Origin: Lepidostoma basale
Lineage: Eukaryota; Arthropoda; Insecta; Trichoptera; Lepidostomatidae
Assembly (NCBI GenBank): GCA_022606425.2
Contig: JAHDVF020001256.1
Span: 24,040-88,039, forward strand
Direction: 5' to 3'
DNA length: 64,000 bases
Below are positions 51,521-62,011 of this stretch, in pieces. Under the pieces are notes generated by a model. That model did no database searches and was not told the DNA's origin. It worked only from the letters and a program-made list of their open reading frames with translations. Made by a program: the position numbers and the translations under genes. Position 1 is the first letter of the stretch; each line of letters starts with the position of its first letter.

Positions 51521-51990
51521 TACTTACTTACCATCACGCCGTCTCCCCGGAGGGGTAGGCAGAAAGAATGGAACGCCACACTGTTCTGTCCTGACATACG
51601 CCTCTCGCTTCCTCTACATTCATACATCTTGTCATGCACGCACGTCGATTTTCCGACTCCTCACGTGACCGACATTCAATATTTGATTGATTTGATCGTG
51701 CCACGTTTTCCTCGGCCTTCCTCTATTTCTAGCTCCGTTCACGCCGTTTACATATACCTTATTTACCATTCTGTCTTCACTCATTCTTTCCATGTGTCCA
51801 AACCATCTTAATAACCCTTTCCTTATTTTGTTCATAACACTTTCATTCGCACCACATTCACTTCTTATACTTGCATTTGTCACTCTATCATAAACAGATT
51901 TGCCACACATTCGTCTTAGAGATCTCATTTCTACTGCATTTATTCTACTTTCATCCTTCTTTTGCCAGTTCCATGCTTCACTTCCATACA
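51521..51990 (-). pseudogene. RTE-like LINE subfamily A copy with target duplication
   Basis: The minus strand encodes MYGSEAWNWQKKDESRINAV, EMRSLRRMCGKSVYDRVTNA, SIRSECGANESVMNKIRKGL, LRWFGHMERMSEDRMVNKVY, RNRGRPRKTWHDQINQILNV, then a slip at RKID/RAC and the 3' end. The tail unit is GTAA here. AAAGATTTTTTTAT on the left and AAAGGATTTTTTTAT on the right look like its target-site duplication. Confidence 0.8.
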
Positions 51991-52099
51991 TAAAGGATTT
52001 TTTTATTTTAATGATAAATGCTAACGTAAAGAGTCAAAAAATTATTTTAAATGAAATCATCTCTGCAATAAATACTATTTTTTTTACTTTGTAACACAA

Positions 52100-52401
52100 A
52101 AAACTAACTAACTAAGCATCACGCCATTTCCCCGGGACGGGTAGGCAGAGAGGATGGATCGCCACAATGCTCTGTCCTGGCATACTTCTCGGGCTTCCTC
52201 TACATTCATACATCGTACCATGCACGCATGTCGATTATTCCGACTTCGAATGTGGCCGCCTTTTAGTAATTGATTAATTTGGTCATGCCATGTTTTCCTC
52301 GGCCGTCCTCGGCTTTTTTTTCCACTCACGCTGCTTGTGTAAAACTTTTTAACCATTCTACTCTCATCCATTCGTTCCATATGTCCAAACCATCTCAGGG
52401 A
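52100..52401 (-). pseudogene. RTE-like LINE subfamily C copy with 11-bp target duplication
   Basis: TTGTAACACAA lies at 52,089-52,099 and 52,402-52,412. The minus strand encodes SLRWFGHMERMDESRMVKKF, YTSSVSGKKSRGRPRKTWHD, QINQLLKGGHIRSRNNRHAC, MVRCMNVEEAREVCQDRALW, then YPSRGNGVM. It is open throughout and ends in GGCGTGATGCTTAGTTAG. It is the least damaged member of subfamily C. Confidence 0.85.
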
Positions 52402-52439
52402 TTGTAACACAACTTTTTACTAAAATTAAAAATAGATAT

Positions 52440-52495
52440 TTATAAATAAAAACAAACATGTTTCGAGACACAAAAGATCTTCATTAGTGTGCTTA
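52440..52495 (-). repeat. FB5-like hammerhead-type arm
   Basis: The minus strand reads AATGAAGATCTTTTGTGTCTCGAAACATGTTTG. The GAAAC-AT-GT end is like FB5, but the hairpin is weak. Confidence 0.35.
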
Positions 52496-52499
52496 CATA

Positions 52500-53195
52500 C
52501 GAGTATATACTAAAAAAAATTATAGATGTTAAAAAAATAGTAAAACGTGTACGAGTACATGGAAGAAATCATCTCTTATTATACGAGTGTCTTGAGTTAC
52601 TAAAATTTTCCATCCAACAGTTACGAATGTGCACCTTCTTTTTATAAATTAAAAACTTGGACGAAAAACAATGCATGCTCCTTTAGTTTAAAGTTTAGTA
52701 GTTTACTTGATTAGCTGAGGTTTGTAGCAAAGAACCATTTAAAATATTTTACGAGCGTGATCCGTGACACTCCTGAAACACTCCGACACTTAAAGATGCA
52801 AGTGTTTCATGAAGCGGGTAGTAAAACGTTCGTCCTTCGGGGATGTGTCTATTGACCCTCGGAGTTACGTCATCACATTTTTACATTGCATTAGAGCTAA
52901 TCCCGAGTATACAAAATCCACGATTTAAAAATACTTATGTTCTATTTATAAAATAACACACGACACTTATAAATTGCCGCGCTTAACGAAATATTTTTCT
53001 ATAACCCCCCAAAATTCATCCATTTTATTAGACTTGTTATTATTATTATTGACATTATTTTATGTACTGTAATTGCTGTTTGTTAAATAAATAAATTAAC
53101 AGTTCTATAAAAATAAACTTAATTATTATTATAATAGGCATCTTCACTGTTATATCCTTATATACGAGAGAACATTTCGAGTTTTTCTATTTCCA
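52500..53195. other. AT-rich stretch, no recognised feature
   Basis: I see no gene or repeat that can be supported. Confidence 0.45.
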
Positions 53196-53217
53196 TACAT
53201 CATAACACGCATGTCTT

Positions 53218-53735
53218 CTTGTTCAATTTTCATCTGAGCTTCTGGCTACGTGACCTGCCCATTGCCATTTCAGAGTCGCCACCCGGTTGGATGATGTCAG
53301 TAATCTTTGTTTTTTCTCTCACCGTATCGTTTCTGACTCTGTTTCTTAGGTTTATTCCTAACATGGCTCTTTCCATGGCTCTTTGGATCACTCGTAGTTT
53401 CTCGGCACTTTGTTTGAACAATATTACAGTTTCAAGACCATAAGTACCAACTGGCAGAACACAGGCTTCATAGACTTTTCATTTCAGGTTGATCGGTATT
53501 TTCCGGTTTTTAAGGGTTTAACCCATGTTTCCGTTCTGACTTGGAGACCGTGGACGGCAAAGAGAAGCGCAGGGTAACCGCAACTATGGTGGAAGGATGA
53601 TCTGAACAGACACGTCGGAATAACCTGGATGCAGTCTGCACAAGACAGAGTGACATGGAAGCGAATAGAGGAGGCCTTTGTCCAGGAGTGTACGGAAATA
53701 GTCTGAGGGAGAAGAAGAAGAAGAACATGCATGCT
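53218..53735. pseudogene. LINE C-terminal end (family J), inverted by twin priming
   Basis: The minus strand 53,475-53,218 reads CVLPVGTYGLETVILFKQSA, EKLRVIQRAMERAMLGINLR and NRVRNDTVREKTKITDIIQ. The plus strand 53,590-53,708 reads WKDDLNRHVGITWMQSAQDR, VTWKRIEEAFVQECTEIV and a stop, then GAAGAAGAAGAAGAA. The order in intact LINEs is first part then second part on one strand. ACACGCATG (left) and ACATGCATG (right) are a likely target duplication with one change. Confidence 0.75.
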
Positions 53736-53759
53736 CGTCTCTATTTTCGACTTCAAGTC

Positions 53760-54070
53760 AGTGGCAATGGCAAGCTTGTTTTTAATATTGTTGGGTCTTA
53801 TATCCTAAAAAAAGTCTAATTATTTTCTCTTTCTATTATCGTTATGGTAAAAGGTTTGGACGACTTTATGTTTGGATATATACGACCGTAGGCGCTAGGT
53901 GATATTATTATTTATTATTAATATTATAACTATTTCAAATATACATTTTTATTTACGTTGTTTTTAAACTCAACCCTCCCACACCTTAAGCTCAACCCCA
54001 AAGAATCGAACACAATACACTAGACACGACGTCAAAAACACATACAATCATTAGAAGGAGTAACAGACAA
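53760..54070. other. AT-rich stretch, no recognised feature
   Basis: No repeat or coding signature. Confidence 0.5.
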
Positions 54071-54077
54071 AGAACAT

Positions 54078-54280
54078 TGACATGTTTCGCGTTGCATTAT
54101 CAAATGTTTTCAAAACATAAAGCCTTAGCAAGGCAAAAAATGACATTCCCATAAAATATAATTTTACTTCTAGGAAACAGAGCTTTTCATTCTTATTATT
54201 TAATATGGAACTCCATATTAAATAATAAGAATTAATGTAACTACATTATCGTTCAATAAATCAAATATCTGTGTTACGCA
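54078..54280. mobile_element. Fold-back element FB1 with an extra perfect palindrome
   Basis: GACATGTTTCGCGTTGCATTATC faces AAGCCTTAGCAAGGCAAAAAATGACATTCCC. The outer right arm contains TTCTTATTATTTAATATGGA (54,190-54,209) followed two bases later by its exact complement. The outer left arm is missing. Confidence 0.65.
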
Positions 54281-54284
54281 TATT

Positions 54285-55160
54285 GCAGAAACTCGCGCCT
54301 TGAAAGTAAGGTTGTTTTTAATTTAACCGTCGCGTTGCCATGTGGTAAATTGAGTTTCCACTGCCAATTTAAAGTTGATTTTCTTAAAACCTATGGACCC
54401 TTATATTATAAAAAAAATTGTAATCCTCCATTGAAGTGTTCTCAATATTTCGTAATAAAAAAAAAGCAAAAAATTACTTCCTTCATCCCAAAAAAAAATT
54501 TTCTAAGACTGCCCTCACCTTCATTCGTGTTAAGGTAGAATTTGTTTTGCTAATATTTACAACTTTATCAAAAGTGACAAATACTTACTCGCTGTTTTGA
54601 ACGTATTATAAATTATATGTCTGGCCTTTTCAATAGATACGTAATAATAGAGACTGTGGATGAAAACGCAGCATGCAACTTAATAATATCAGAACTGTGA
54701 AAATATTAACACTTTACCAAAAGGGACAAATATTAATACGTACTCGTTGTCTTGAACGTACTATACATTTTGCCTAGGTGCCTTTATCATACGTAAAATC
54801 TCGTAGAGTTTCGCCCCGCCGGCCGCCGGCCGCAAGACAAGTATATACCCGTATGTCCAGTCGCCCGTATGCTATGACGCATTACATATCAGAAATCGCA
54901 TGGTTCCAGAAAAAAATTAATAATGATATGTTTTTCAAATAATCCATGTATGTTATAGATATCGATCTATTCCTAATGAAATTCCCTACAAGATTACATA
55001 AATTAAATTTTGATTCATCTAGTCATATGCTTGATATTTAGATAAAGTTAGCGGTAAACTGAACTTACCACATGGGAGCGAGCGTTTTGTTTTGAACACG
55101 GTACGTTAAGGGTTAAATTAAACGAGTATCAGTAATCGAGTCGTTTATATTAGTTCGATT
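54285..55160. other. No recognised gene
   Basis: 54,810-54,835 is a short GC-rich palindrome (GCCGGCCGCCGGC). GTGTTATTTT-type filler surrounds it. Two similar phrases (CATTTT...ACGTATTATA at 54,600 and 54,760) may be a weak duplication. Confidence 0.35.
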
Positions 55161-55164
55161 TAAA

Positions 55165-55262
55165 TCTATTTTAAAAGCGGCTGAGGATAGAAGGAGTTTG
55201 AGGCAAAATATGTAGGATGCGAAGGATGAATTTGGGGAGTAGCGCTATCGAAGAAGAAGAAT
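55165..55262 (+). pseudogene. LINE 3' scrap (family I-like)
   Basis: KAAEDRRSLRQNM, with CGCTATCGAAGAAGAAGAA, matches the final codons and tail of the 50.9-51.04 kb copy (AEDRRSWRR...CCATCGAAGAAAGAAG). Confidence 0.5.
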
Positions 55263-55529
55263 AATTAGTTTTTTATTGAAATGTATATTGAGTTCAATGA
55301 AAGTGTAAAAGTGTACTGAAAAATTACTATGGATTTTTTTTAATCAATCCTGTCAATTTTGCAGTTCTTATCTAAATTTTTACTTTGCTTCCTTCGTAAT
55401 CATTCAAGGGTCAAGATATTTGTATATTTATCATCATAATTATACAATTAAATTTATCGGTTAGTTGGAATAAAAAATATACATTTTTCGAATATTCCTA
55501 CTTTTTACGTGTTAAAGTTATAAGCACAA

Positions 55530-55870
55530 AAACAAACAAACTGACAAACTGCTTTAGCTTCCTCAACATTCATTCATACACTACGATTCTTTCGATTTTT
55601 AACATGATTAAAATTTGATTAATTTAATCTTAACATGTATTCTTCGGTCTTTCTCGACTCCATACTCTTAAGCAAAATTTCTTTATCCTTGGTTTCTATA
55701 TATTTCTATTGCAGGGATCCTTTCATCCATTCTACATTCCTTTCTGATTACAATATTTGAAATGCGGTCCAACAACGTTTTAACATACATCCGTCTTAGG
55801 ATTCCAATTCCTACAGCATTTATTATGCTTTCATTCTTCTCTTTCTTTTTTTTTCGCTTCCATACGTTCA
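55530..55870 (-). mobile_element. RTE-like subfamily B, highly diverged copy
   Basis: The minus strand retains the order of subfamily B blocks (RLRRM..., SNIVIRKECRMDE, SRKTEEYMLRLN) and a (TTTG)n tail at its left edge. Many substitutions and deletions; very old. Confidence 0.55.
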
Positions 55871-55874
55871 GAAC

Positions 55875-56469
55875 TCCTTTATAAACATAGATTAATTATT
55901 GTTTCCAACGGCTACTTCTAAATTGTTATAGCACCAATATTTATTTTAAAGTCGCAATATAGCAATTTAATAATTTGCGATATCAGTTAATACTTTAATT
56001 CTTTAAAAAAATACTCAAGCGTGCTACATAAAAGTTGTTTTAAAGTAAATTAACTATAGGAAGCATTCAAATATCTTCACAGGAATGAAAAAATATTCCG
56101 CTCGCAACACCATTTTCCTCCAAGCGGCCGATTCCCGCCAATTATTTTTGAAGAATTTCCCGGGAACGGCTTTTATTGGCTGGCGGGAGACGCCTGAACT
56201 TGTGTACACATCGGGGACTAATTGCGAGATGCCTCCCCCACCCCCCGCCCACCCCCGTCCTCGAACACAACAGCCTTTCACATACCTGTGTAGGCATTTT
56301 TCGCGCTTTTTCTAAGCGTCGAACGATATTTGGAATGCGCTACCTGCTTCGTTGCAAAATCTATGGTCAATTAATTGAATTTCGAATACGTATGTGTAAC
56401 CCATACGAAATATCATATTTGATTAAGTACCACATTATAAAAGAATGGGTGATTTTATTAATACTGTAT

Positions 56470-56470
<1 letters not shown>
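55875..56470. other. No confident gene; GC-richer patch 56,090-56,330
   Basis: The patch contains TTTATTGGCTGGCGGGAGAC and CCCCCACCCCCCGCCC, which could be promoter-like. No TATA box, initiator or splice signal can be tied to an exon. Confidence 0.3.

Positions 56471-56472
<2 letters not shown>

Positions 56473-56503
<31 letters not shown>
56473..56503. repeat. (TA)n microsatellite
   Basis: About 15 uninterrupted TA units. Confidence 0.9.
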
Positions 56504-56507
<4 letters not shown>

Positions 56508-56526
56508 GTAGATTATAAAATACTTG

Positions 56527-56740
56527 TATTAATTAACTAACTAATAACTAACCGACTGACATATTTCTCTCGCTTCCTCAACATTCATACATCGTGTCAT
56601 GCACGCGCGTCGATTTCTCCGACTCCTCACATGGCCGACATTCAATATTTGATTTATTTGATCGTGCCACGTTTTTCTCGGTCTTCCTCTATTACTGATT
56701 CCATTTACATCGTTAACATATACTTTTTACGTGTAAATTA
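56527..56740 (-). mobile_element. RTE-like subfamily A, partial copy
   Basis: Minus strand: the region from VNDVNG back through RGRPRKTWHDQ and RRACMTRC. The SILSAYPF part is deleted next to a decayed (TTAG)n tail. Confidence 0.7.
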
Positions 56741-56769
56741 CCTTCTCGTAATTAACACAACATCTTAAT

Positions 56770-56965
56770 AATTGTTTTCTCTAAGTTTTATTATATTTTA
56801 TTGAAATGACATTTTTTCGCTATACTAAGCCATTATTAAGTTTAGCGCATTGTTGTTTATATACCTGAGATAATGGATCAAAATATGGTAATGTCATTTA
56901 TATAAAATGAAAGAAAACTTCTAGAAAACACACGTCTTCATTAATATTAATTTTATTTATACATT
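56770..56965. mobile_element. Fold-back element FB1, diverged
   Basis: GTTTTCTCTAAGTTTTATTATATTTTATTGAAATGACATTTTTTCGC on the left, GTAATGTCATTTATATAAAAT...AAACTTCTAGAAAACACACG on the right. Confidence 0.55.
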
Positions 56966-57235
56966 TTCACGTACAAGGGAAGGGTACTACATAGAAATTT
57001 GACTTCGAAGTGGGATTTTACAAGATTGTAGTACTCCCTAAAAGTCGCTCGTTATATCCGAATATCTCAATAAACCAACAAAGATATTTCTTTGCTGGTT
57101 GACATTGCTGAAAACCAATCCCTGGGATTGAACTATTCAAAAATAAATAATGTGTGTGCTTTATCCATCACTGAAACCGTATAAATTATATTCTTACCAT
57201 TATAAAGTATTATTTAATACATGCATTTAATACAT

Positions 57236-57887
57236 CGTACATTTAGATAGTATGTTTACAAGAGATGGGCGAGTGGAGAGGGATATTGAAAGAAGGGTTG
57301 GGGCAGGCAACAAAGTGAATGGTGCACTTAAAGTTGTCATCGCAAACAAAAACCTATCCAAAAATGCTAGAATGGCAGTGCACAATAGTGTTCTTCTACC
57401 GACCCTTATGTATGGAAGCGAAGCATGGAACTGGCAAAAGAAGGATGAAAGTAGAATAAATGAAGTAGAAATGAGATCTCTTAGACGATGTGTCGATACT
57501 CTGTGTATGATAGAGTGTCGAATGAAAATATAATAAGTGAATGCGGTGCGAATGATGGTGTCATGAACAACATAATGAAAGGATCATTAAGATGGTTTGA
57601 ATATATGGAAAGAATGAATGAAGAAAGAATGCTAAAAAAAATATATGTTAATGATGTAGATGGAACCAGAAATAGAGGAAGACCGAGGAAAACGTGGCAC
57701 GATCAAATAAATCAAATATTGAATGTCGGCCATGTGAGGAGTCGGAGAAATCGACGCGCGTGCATGACACGATGTATGAATGTTAAGGAAGCGATAAAAA
57801 TATGCCAGGAAAGAAAAGTGTGGCAGTCCATTCTTTCTGCCTACCCCTTCGGGGAGACGGCGTGATGGTTAGTTAGTTAGTTAGTTA
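57236..57887 (+). pseudogene. RTE-like LINE subfamily A copy with 11-bp target duplication
   Basis: ATTTAATACAT lies at 57,225-57,235 and 57,888-57,898. It encodes GSMFTRDGRVERDIERRVGA, NKVNGALKVVIANKNLS, VLLPTLMYGSEAWNWQKKDE, RINEVEMRSLRR, then one base is lost (57,486), then YSVYDRVSNENIISECGAND, GVMNNIMKGSLRWFEYMERM, DVDGTRNRGRPRKTWHDQIN, SRRNRRACMTRCMNVKEAIK, ICQERK and YPFGETA with its stop. The tail GGTTAGTTAGTTAGTTAG has four units. FGHM is FEYM here. It is a recent, 5'-truncated insertion with one frameshift. Confidence 0.9.
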
Positions 57888-57899
57888 ATTTAATACATT

Positions 57900-58685
57900 T
57901 TTTTCAATTATTATTCACTACACAGCTTTAAAAACTAAACACATTTCATTTTAAAAATTCATTGTTATATTGAAGGTAATATACGAGTATTATAATTGAT
58001 TCTCTCTTTAAGGCATTTTGATCTTCCGTATTTCTTCACTTAAACTTTGATGCCACAAAGGAGAGAAAAATAGATTACAAAGTTGTTTCTCCTTTTTTAG
58101 TTTCTCGTAATACCTGCTTCATTTTTCATTCCCTCTTGTGAAAACGGTGATTCGGAGGGGACAGACAACCGTCAGCACGGACAAGTAAAAGTCTTTCTGT
58201 TTATTTTGTAAAAATAGATTGGAACAACGCGAGGCGTCCTTTGTTGTGAATAAGCAGTCGTTTAACGGGTAGTGTTATATATTGGAAAATTATCACTCTT
58301 GATTTTACTTACTCAAAGGAAATCAAAACGTTATTGAAAGTTATGAATAACAAACCAGAATAAGCAAGTTCTGTGCCTTTAGACATTATTATTTTAAGGG
58401 GTATCAGTAGAACCGTATTGTGTCTAATAAGTAAACAAAACATTTATCTGTAGTTTATATTATACTTGTAATGTACTTGTAAACAAAACGATGGAACTGA
58501 TGTTGAAGTATCAATTGATACTGTTGAAGTATTTTGCAAATTCTCATTCGTGGTTTATCCAAAACTCTGCGATTTTTTATCTGCTTGAAACGATTGTACA
58601 TATATTATTTCTTGGAAACATACAGTGATTGTTAATACACATACAAATGAACAAACTTACAGTTAAATAAAGACATTTTTTTTTT
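57900..58685. other. AT-rich stretch, no recognised feature
   Basis: 58,130-58,260 is slightly GC-richer. No coding or repeat signature. Confidence 0.45.
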
Positions 58686-58687
58686 TA

Positions 58688-59215
58688 AATGGCCGAGCCA
58701 TAGAGGGCTCCCTCCGCTTACCCGAAACTGTTATAGGCGCAGCGGCGCCTTTCGTCAGCTTCACTCGTGCACTCCCTAGGCCCGTCCCCCGTCCATGCGG
58801 GACTTACGTTAAAAAATATATATATATATTTGAAACCAAGGGGGACCCAGACCACATTTAAGCTACGCTACCCTCCCTCGATGTCCCGCCGTACACACAT
58901 AGCAACACAACAGCAAAAGCAAATACACAATTGATACATAAATAACATATGTTAGAGAAAGAATAAAAAAAAAAGAAATAATGCACAGCAGGAGGCACAG
59001 GAGGGAGGGGAGAGACAAAATGCAGGATGGGGGAAATAAGGAAATTTATTTAATGTGTGGACAAAGGAAGGTAACATAGGAAGTTTATTCTACATATATT
59101 GAAGAGAAGAAAAATAATGCAATTGAACTAAGCAGGAGGAGGACGAGGTCCGGCATTGCGGATCAGTGTCCCCTCCCCCCAGCAAGATAATCGGCACCCC
59201 CTCAAAGGGGCATAG
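58688..59215 (+). repeat. Interspersed repeat L, copy 2
   Basis: Collinear with 28,436-28,970: GGCCGAGCCATAGAGGGCTC, AGGCGCAGCGGCGCCTTTCG, CGATGTCCCGCCGTACACAC, AATGCAGGATGGGGGAAATA, CCCCTCAAAGGGGCA. It lacks the last 60 bases of copy 1; instead a second 5' piece follows directly. Confidence 0.75.
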
Positions 59216-59221
59216 AAGAAA

Positions 59222-59350
59222 TAAAGACATAGAAGGTTACCCGCCGCTTACCCGAAGATGTTATAGGACGCAGCGGTGCCTTTTCGTCAGCTTCGCTCAA
59301 ACAATCCCTAGGTCCGCCCCCCAGCCACGCAGGACTTACATTAGCTGGAA
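59222..59350 (+). repeat. Interspersed repeat L, extra 5' piece
   Basis: ACATAGAAGGTTACCCGCCGC..GAAGATGTTATAGGACGCAGCGG...CAGGACTTACATTAG repeats the first 125 bases of L in a more diverged form. Confidence 0.6.
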
Positions 59351-59574
59351 ATGCACCATTCCAGAAAAAAACTAAAAGGCAAAAGGGTATTGAAACGATT
59401 CGGTAAATGATGTAATTAAATCAATTGTTTTCATCCTTCAGGCGTTTTATTATTTTTGCTTCGGGTTTTATCCGTCAGGCAACTAGTTGTTCGTTCACCA
59501 TTATTCAAAAATGTTTTATGTTTAATTTGTTTTGTGTTTTTTTTTTATATTCTACATATTTCAAACGTATCATT

Positions 59575-59780
59575 CATTCATTCATTTCTCGGCGCTACAT
59601 CCCGGTGTGGGACTTGGCCTCCTCCACAACGGTCCTCCGCTGACTTCTGTCTCTGGGCATCTCTCTCCATTCCCCAGCTCCTTCCATTTTCTCCCAGTCT
59701 TGTTCCACGCAATCCGCCCATCTTTTCCTCGGTCTGCCTCTTGGTCTCTTTTCGCGAGGCACCCATCTGGATATAATCAA
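59575..59780 (-). pseudogene. LINE C-terminal fragment (family N)
   Basis: The minus strand encodes RWVPREKRPRGRPRKRWADC, VEQDWEKMEGAGEWREMPRD and RSQRRTVVEEAKSHTGM before a stop. This is the PRGRPRKRWxDxV...ARDRxxWRTVVEEAKxHxG ending of an RTE-like LINE. It is open for about 60 codons; a repeated TGAATGAATGAATG lies at its 3' side. Confidence 0.7.
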
Positions 59781-59784
59781 ACGT

Positions 59785-60425
59785 ATAATTATTTTAAAAT
59801 TTTATTAACAGGAAAAATCACATTTGGTGGAAATCTTTACAGATCATGTTTATGTACTAAAGAAGACAATATATTTATCTGTATATAGACAGACCTAAGT
59901 AACTAAGCATAAATGAACAATCATTGCGCAGTGAAAGCCATGTCGAATAGCTTTGTGGGAAAATAAATAATAGATTCCACAATAATATTAAGGAGCTCCT
60001 TTCAACCCTTCAATATGAATACAAGATGGTCAATATTTATTGTTCAAAGTCTAAAGCAAACACGAGTATTGATTACCTAGAATACAAAATCGCTATTCCC
60101 CTCACAAAGTTACAGAGTTACCGTTTATCTTGGGTTCTAATAAGCATTTTCTTTCGTAACTAATAACTTCCCCAAGAGTATACAATTAAATGATATAACC
60201 ATGTTTTTAAATTTAGAACGTACTTTAAAAATAAACAATATATTTTCAGTATTATTAACTGCAGAAATAACAAACACATTTATATCTATGAAGACAATAG
60301 TATTTATGTATAAATTTTTATGATTTCTGTTTTGATTTTGTAGATTTCCAGAATTACTTCGCGAAATATTTTCTGGAGAAAAATATTGTAAAAACTAAAC
60401 ACTCTTAGTTTTTTTTTATATATAG
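59785..60425. other. AT-rich stretch, no recognised feature
   Basis: I see nothing supportable. Confidence 0.5.
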
Positions 60426-60429
60426 TATG

Positions 60430-60690
60430 AAGCACTCACTCTATAGTTAGACATTTTAAACTTAAAGACAGACACAAAATAATAAAACATTTTATATTTA
60501 ACCCACAGTATGGTTATTATAATTGATACCAACTGGCTTCGCTTGGACCCAAGCTTCGTCAAAGCAGTATAACAGCAGCAGTATAACTAGTGATGAAGAT
60601 TAGATCCAAGTAAAACTAGTTGCCATACATAAATACGAAGTGTTTTATTATTTTATATCTATAAGTTTACACTTAGTATCATTATTGTTA
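60430..60690. mobile_element. Fold-back element FB2
   Basis: CCAACTGGCTTCGCTTGGACCCAAGCTTCGTC faces GATGAAGATTAGATCCAAGTAAAACTAGTTG. Outer parts AATAATAAAACATTTTATAT and AGTGTTTTATTATTTTATAT pair. The minus strand of the left arm reads TGACGA, A, GCTTG..CAAGC, GAAG, close to the shared motif. Confidence 0.65.
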
Positions 60691-60939
60691 ATATGGTTTT
60701 ATTTTATTTCTTTATTTATAAATAAACAATAGTTTCATTGTATCCCCATGAGCAGAAAACTCATTATGAGACAAAAAGGAGGATTGTATAATATTTTACT
60801 GTTTAATGTTTTCCATGTAAGTAATTTTCTTAATATTGTCGTAACATGAAGAAATTATTCTTTAACATATAAATTATAAAAAAAAAAATTAATCTCTAAT
60901 TTGATTTGATTTAAGAAAAAGGCAATTCTGATGTAAACA

Positions 60940-61190
60940 ATCTTTGATTGAAGTTAATTTTAAATAATAATTACATAAAACGATGGTTTTATAATAACCA
61001 CTTCTACATTTTGTCTTTATTTTGACAGCGACCGGTTTCTCCAGACTAGCTGACATCAACATACCGGTTTGGTCGAGTCTGTGATGCCATCTAGCCTGTA
61101 ACCGTTTGCTGTCGAAATAAAAACAAAAGTGGAAGCAATTATTAAAAGAACATCGTTTTATTTAATTATTATTTAAGATGTAAAACCTTT
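60940..61190. mobile_element. Fold-back element FB6
   Basis: Arms TTTTAAATAATAATTACATAAAACGATG and its counterpart CATCGTTTTATTTAATTATTATTTAAG, with inner TTGTCTTTATTTTGACAGC/GCTGTCGAAATAAAAACAAA. The minus strand reads CTGGAGAAACCGGTC. Confidence 0.75.
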
Positions 61191-61232
61191 GAAATATTGG
61201 AAAAAACAGTGTTTTAATTGATAAAAAAAAAT
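61165..61232 (+). mobile_element. FB5-like arm fragment
   Basis: GATGTAAAACCTTTGAAATATTGGAAAAAACAGTGTTTTAATTGATAA. It overlaps the right end of FB6, so one is inserted at the edge of the other. Confidence 0.4.
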
Positions 61233-61282
61233 GTTACCAAATATATAGTACGTCAGTAATATTGTAGTACAACTCGTATTGT

Positions 61283-61395
61283 TGACCACCAGAACGACCA
61301 CCAAAGAGATGAAGAGAATGCTGGTCGTCTTCATCATAGGAAGAAAGTTGAGCACTGCATAAACAGATCGGAACAATCAGAAGAAGAAGAAGAAG
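61283..61395 (+). pseudogene. LINE 3' scrap (family G)
   Basis: GACCACCAGAACGACCACCAAAGAGATG followed by GGTCGTCTTCATCATAGG and AGAAGAAGAAGAAG. Matches the PEGRRPPxRPPKRW ending of family G plus tail. Confidence 0.6.
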
Positions 61396-61399
61396 TACG

Positions 61400-61837
61400 T
61401 CAGTTTGCGCTAATGATATTACATATACGCATTTTCTTCATGCGGTACCTAGAGAGGTAGCTTAAAACAAAGAATTTCAAGAGAGAAGGTTCAGAACACT
61501 ACACTGTTCAGGTACACAGGTTAGGGTAAATGGGTGTAGATTGGAGGGCCCGCTTGACACACTGGCGCATGCGAGAGTTTCATTAAGGACCGAGCCGCGC
61601 TCCTCAGAGAGTCCATTTCCGCAGCCGCCAGCCACAAAGGCCGCAGCTTCCGGTTCCTATAACCACCAATCCTCCACCTTGGAGCCACGGCTATTACACC
61701 ATCAGACTTCATTGGCAAAAACAAATTCAATTACACCATCAAACATATTTTACGAAAAAAACATTTTATGATTTTTTGTGATGTATCGCATATAGATGAT
61801 TTGACTTTTTTAAAGAGATTTTCGATGTTAGTAACTC
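61400..61837. other. GC-richer block, unassigned
   Basis: 61,530-61,700 (GGAGGGCCCGCTTGACACAC...CCGCAGCCGCCAGCCACAAA) is open in more than one frame. Without a recognised domain it could be a repeat or an exon-like fragment. Confidence 0.3.
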
Positions 61838-61890
61838 CTTAACTAACTAACTAACTAAGTCATCTCTCAGAAGAGGTAGGTATACACATT
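61838..61890 (-). mobile_element. RTE-like subfamily A, tail only
   Basis: (CTAA)4 then GTCATCTCTCAGAAGAGGTAGGTA, a worn 3' end on the minus strand. Confidence 0.55.
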
Positions 61891-62011
61891 TTTAATTCTG
61901 AAATTTATTTATATACTCGTATATACATTTATCATATTAATTAAATAGATCTGTTTGTCTTATAAGGACATTTTCAAAATCCGATTGCTTCAGATTTAAA
62001 ATCATTTATCT

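Noticed and set aside
56090..56330. Protein-coding exon in a GC-richer patch
   Set aside because: Open frames exist on both strands but none has a recognisable domain, and the patch is short.
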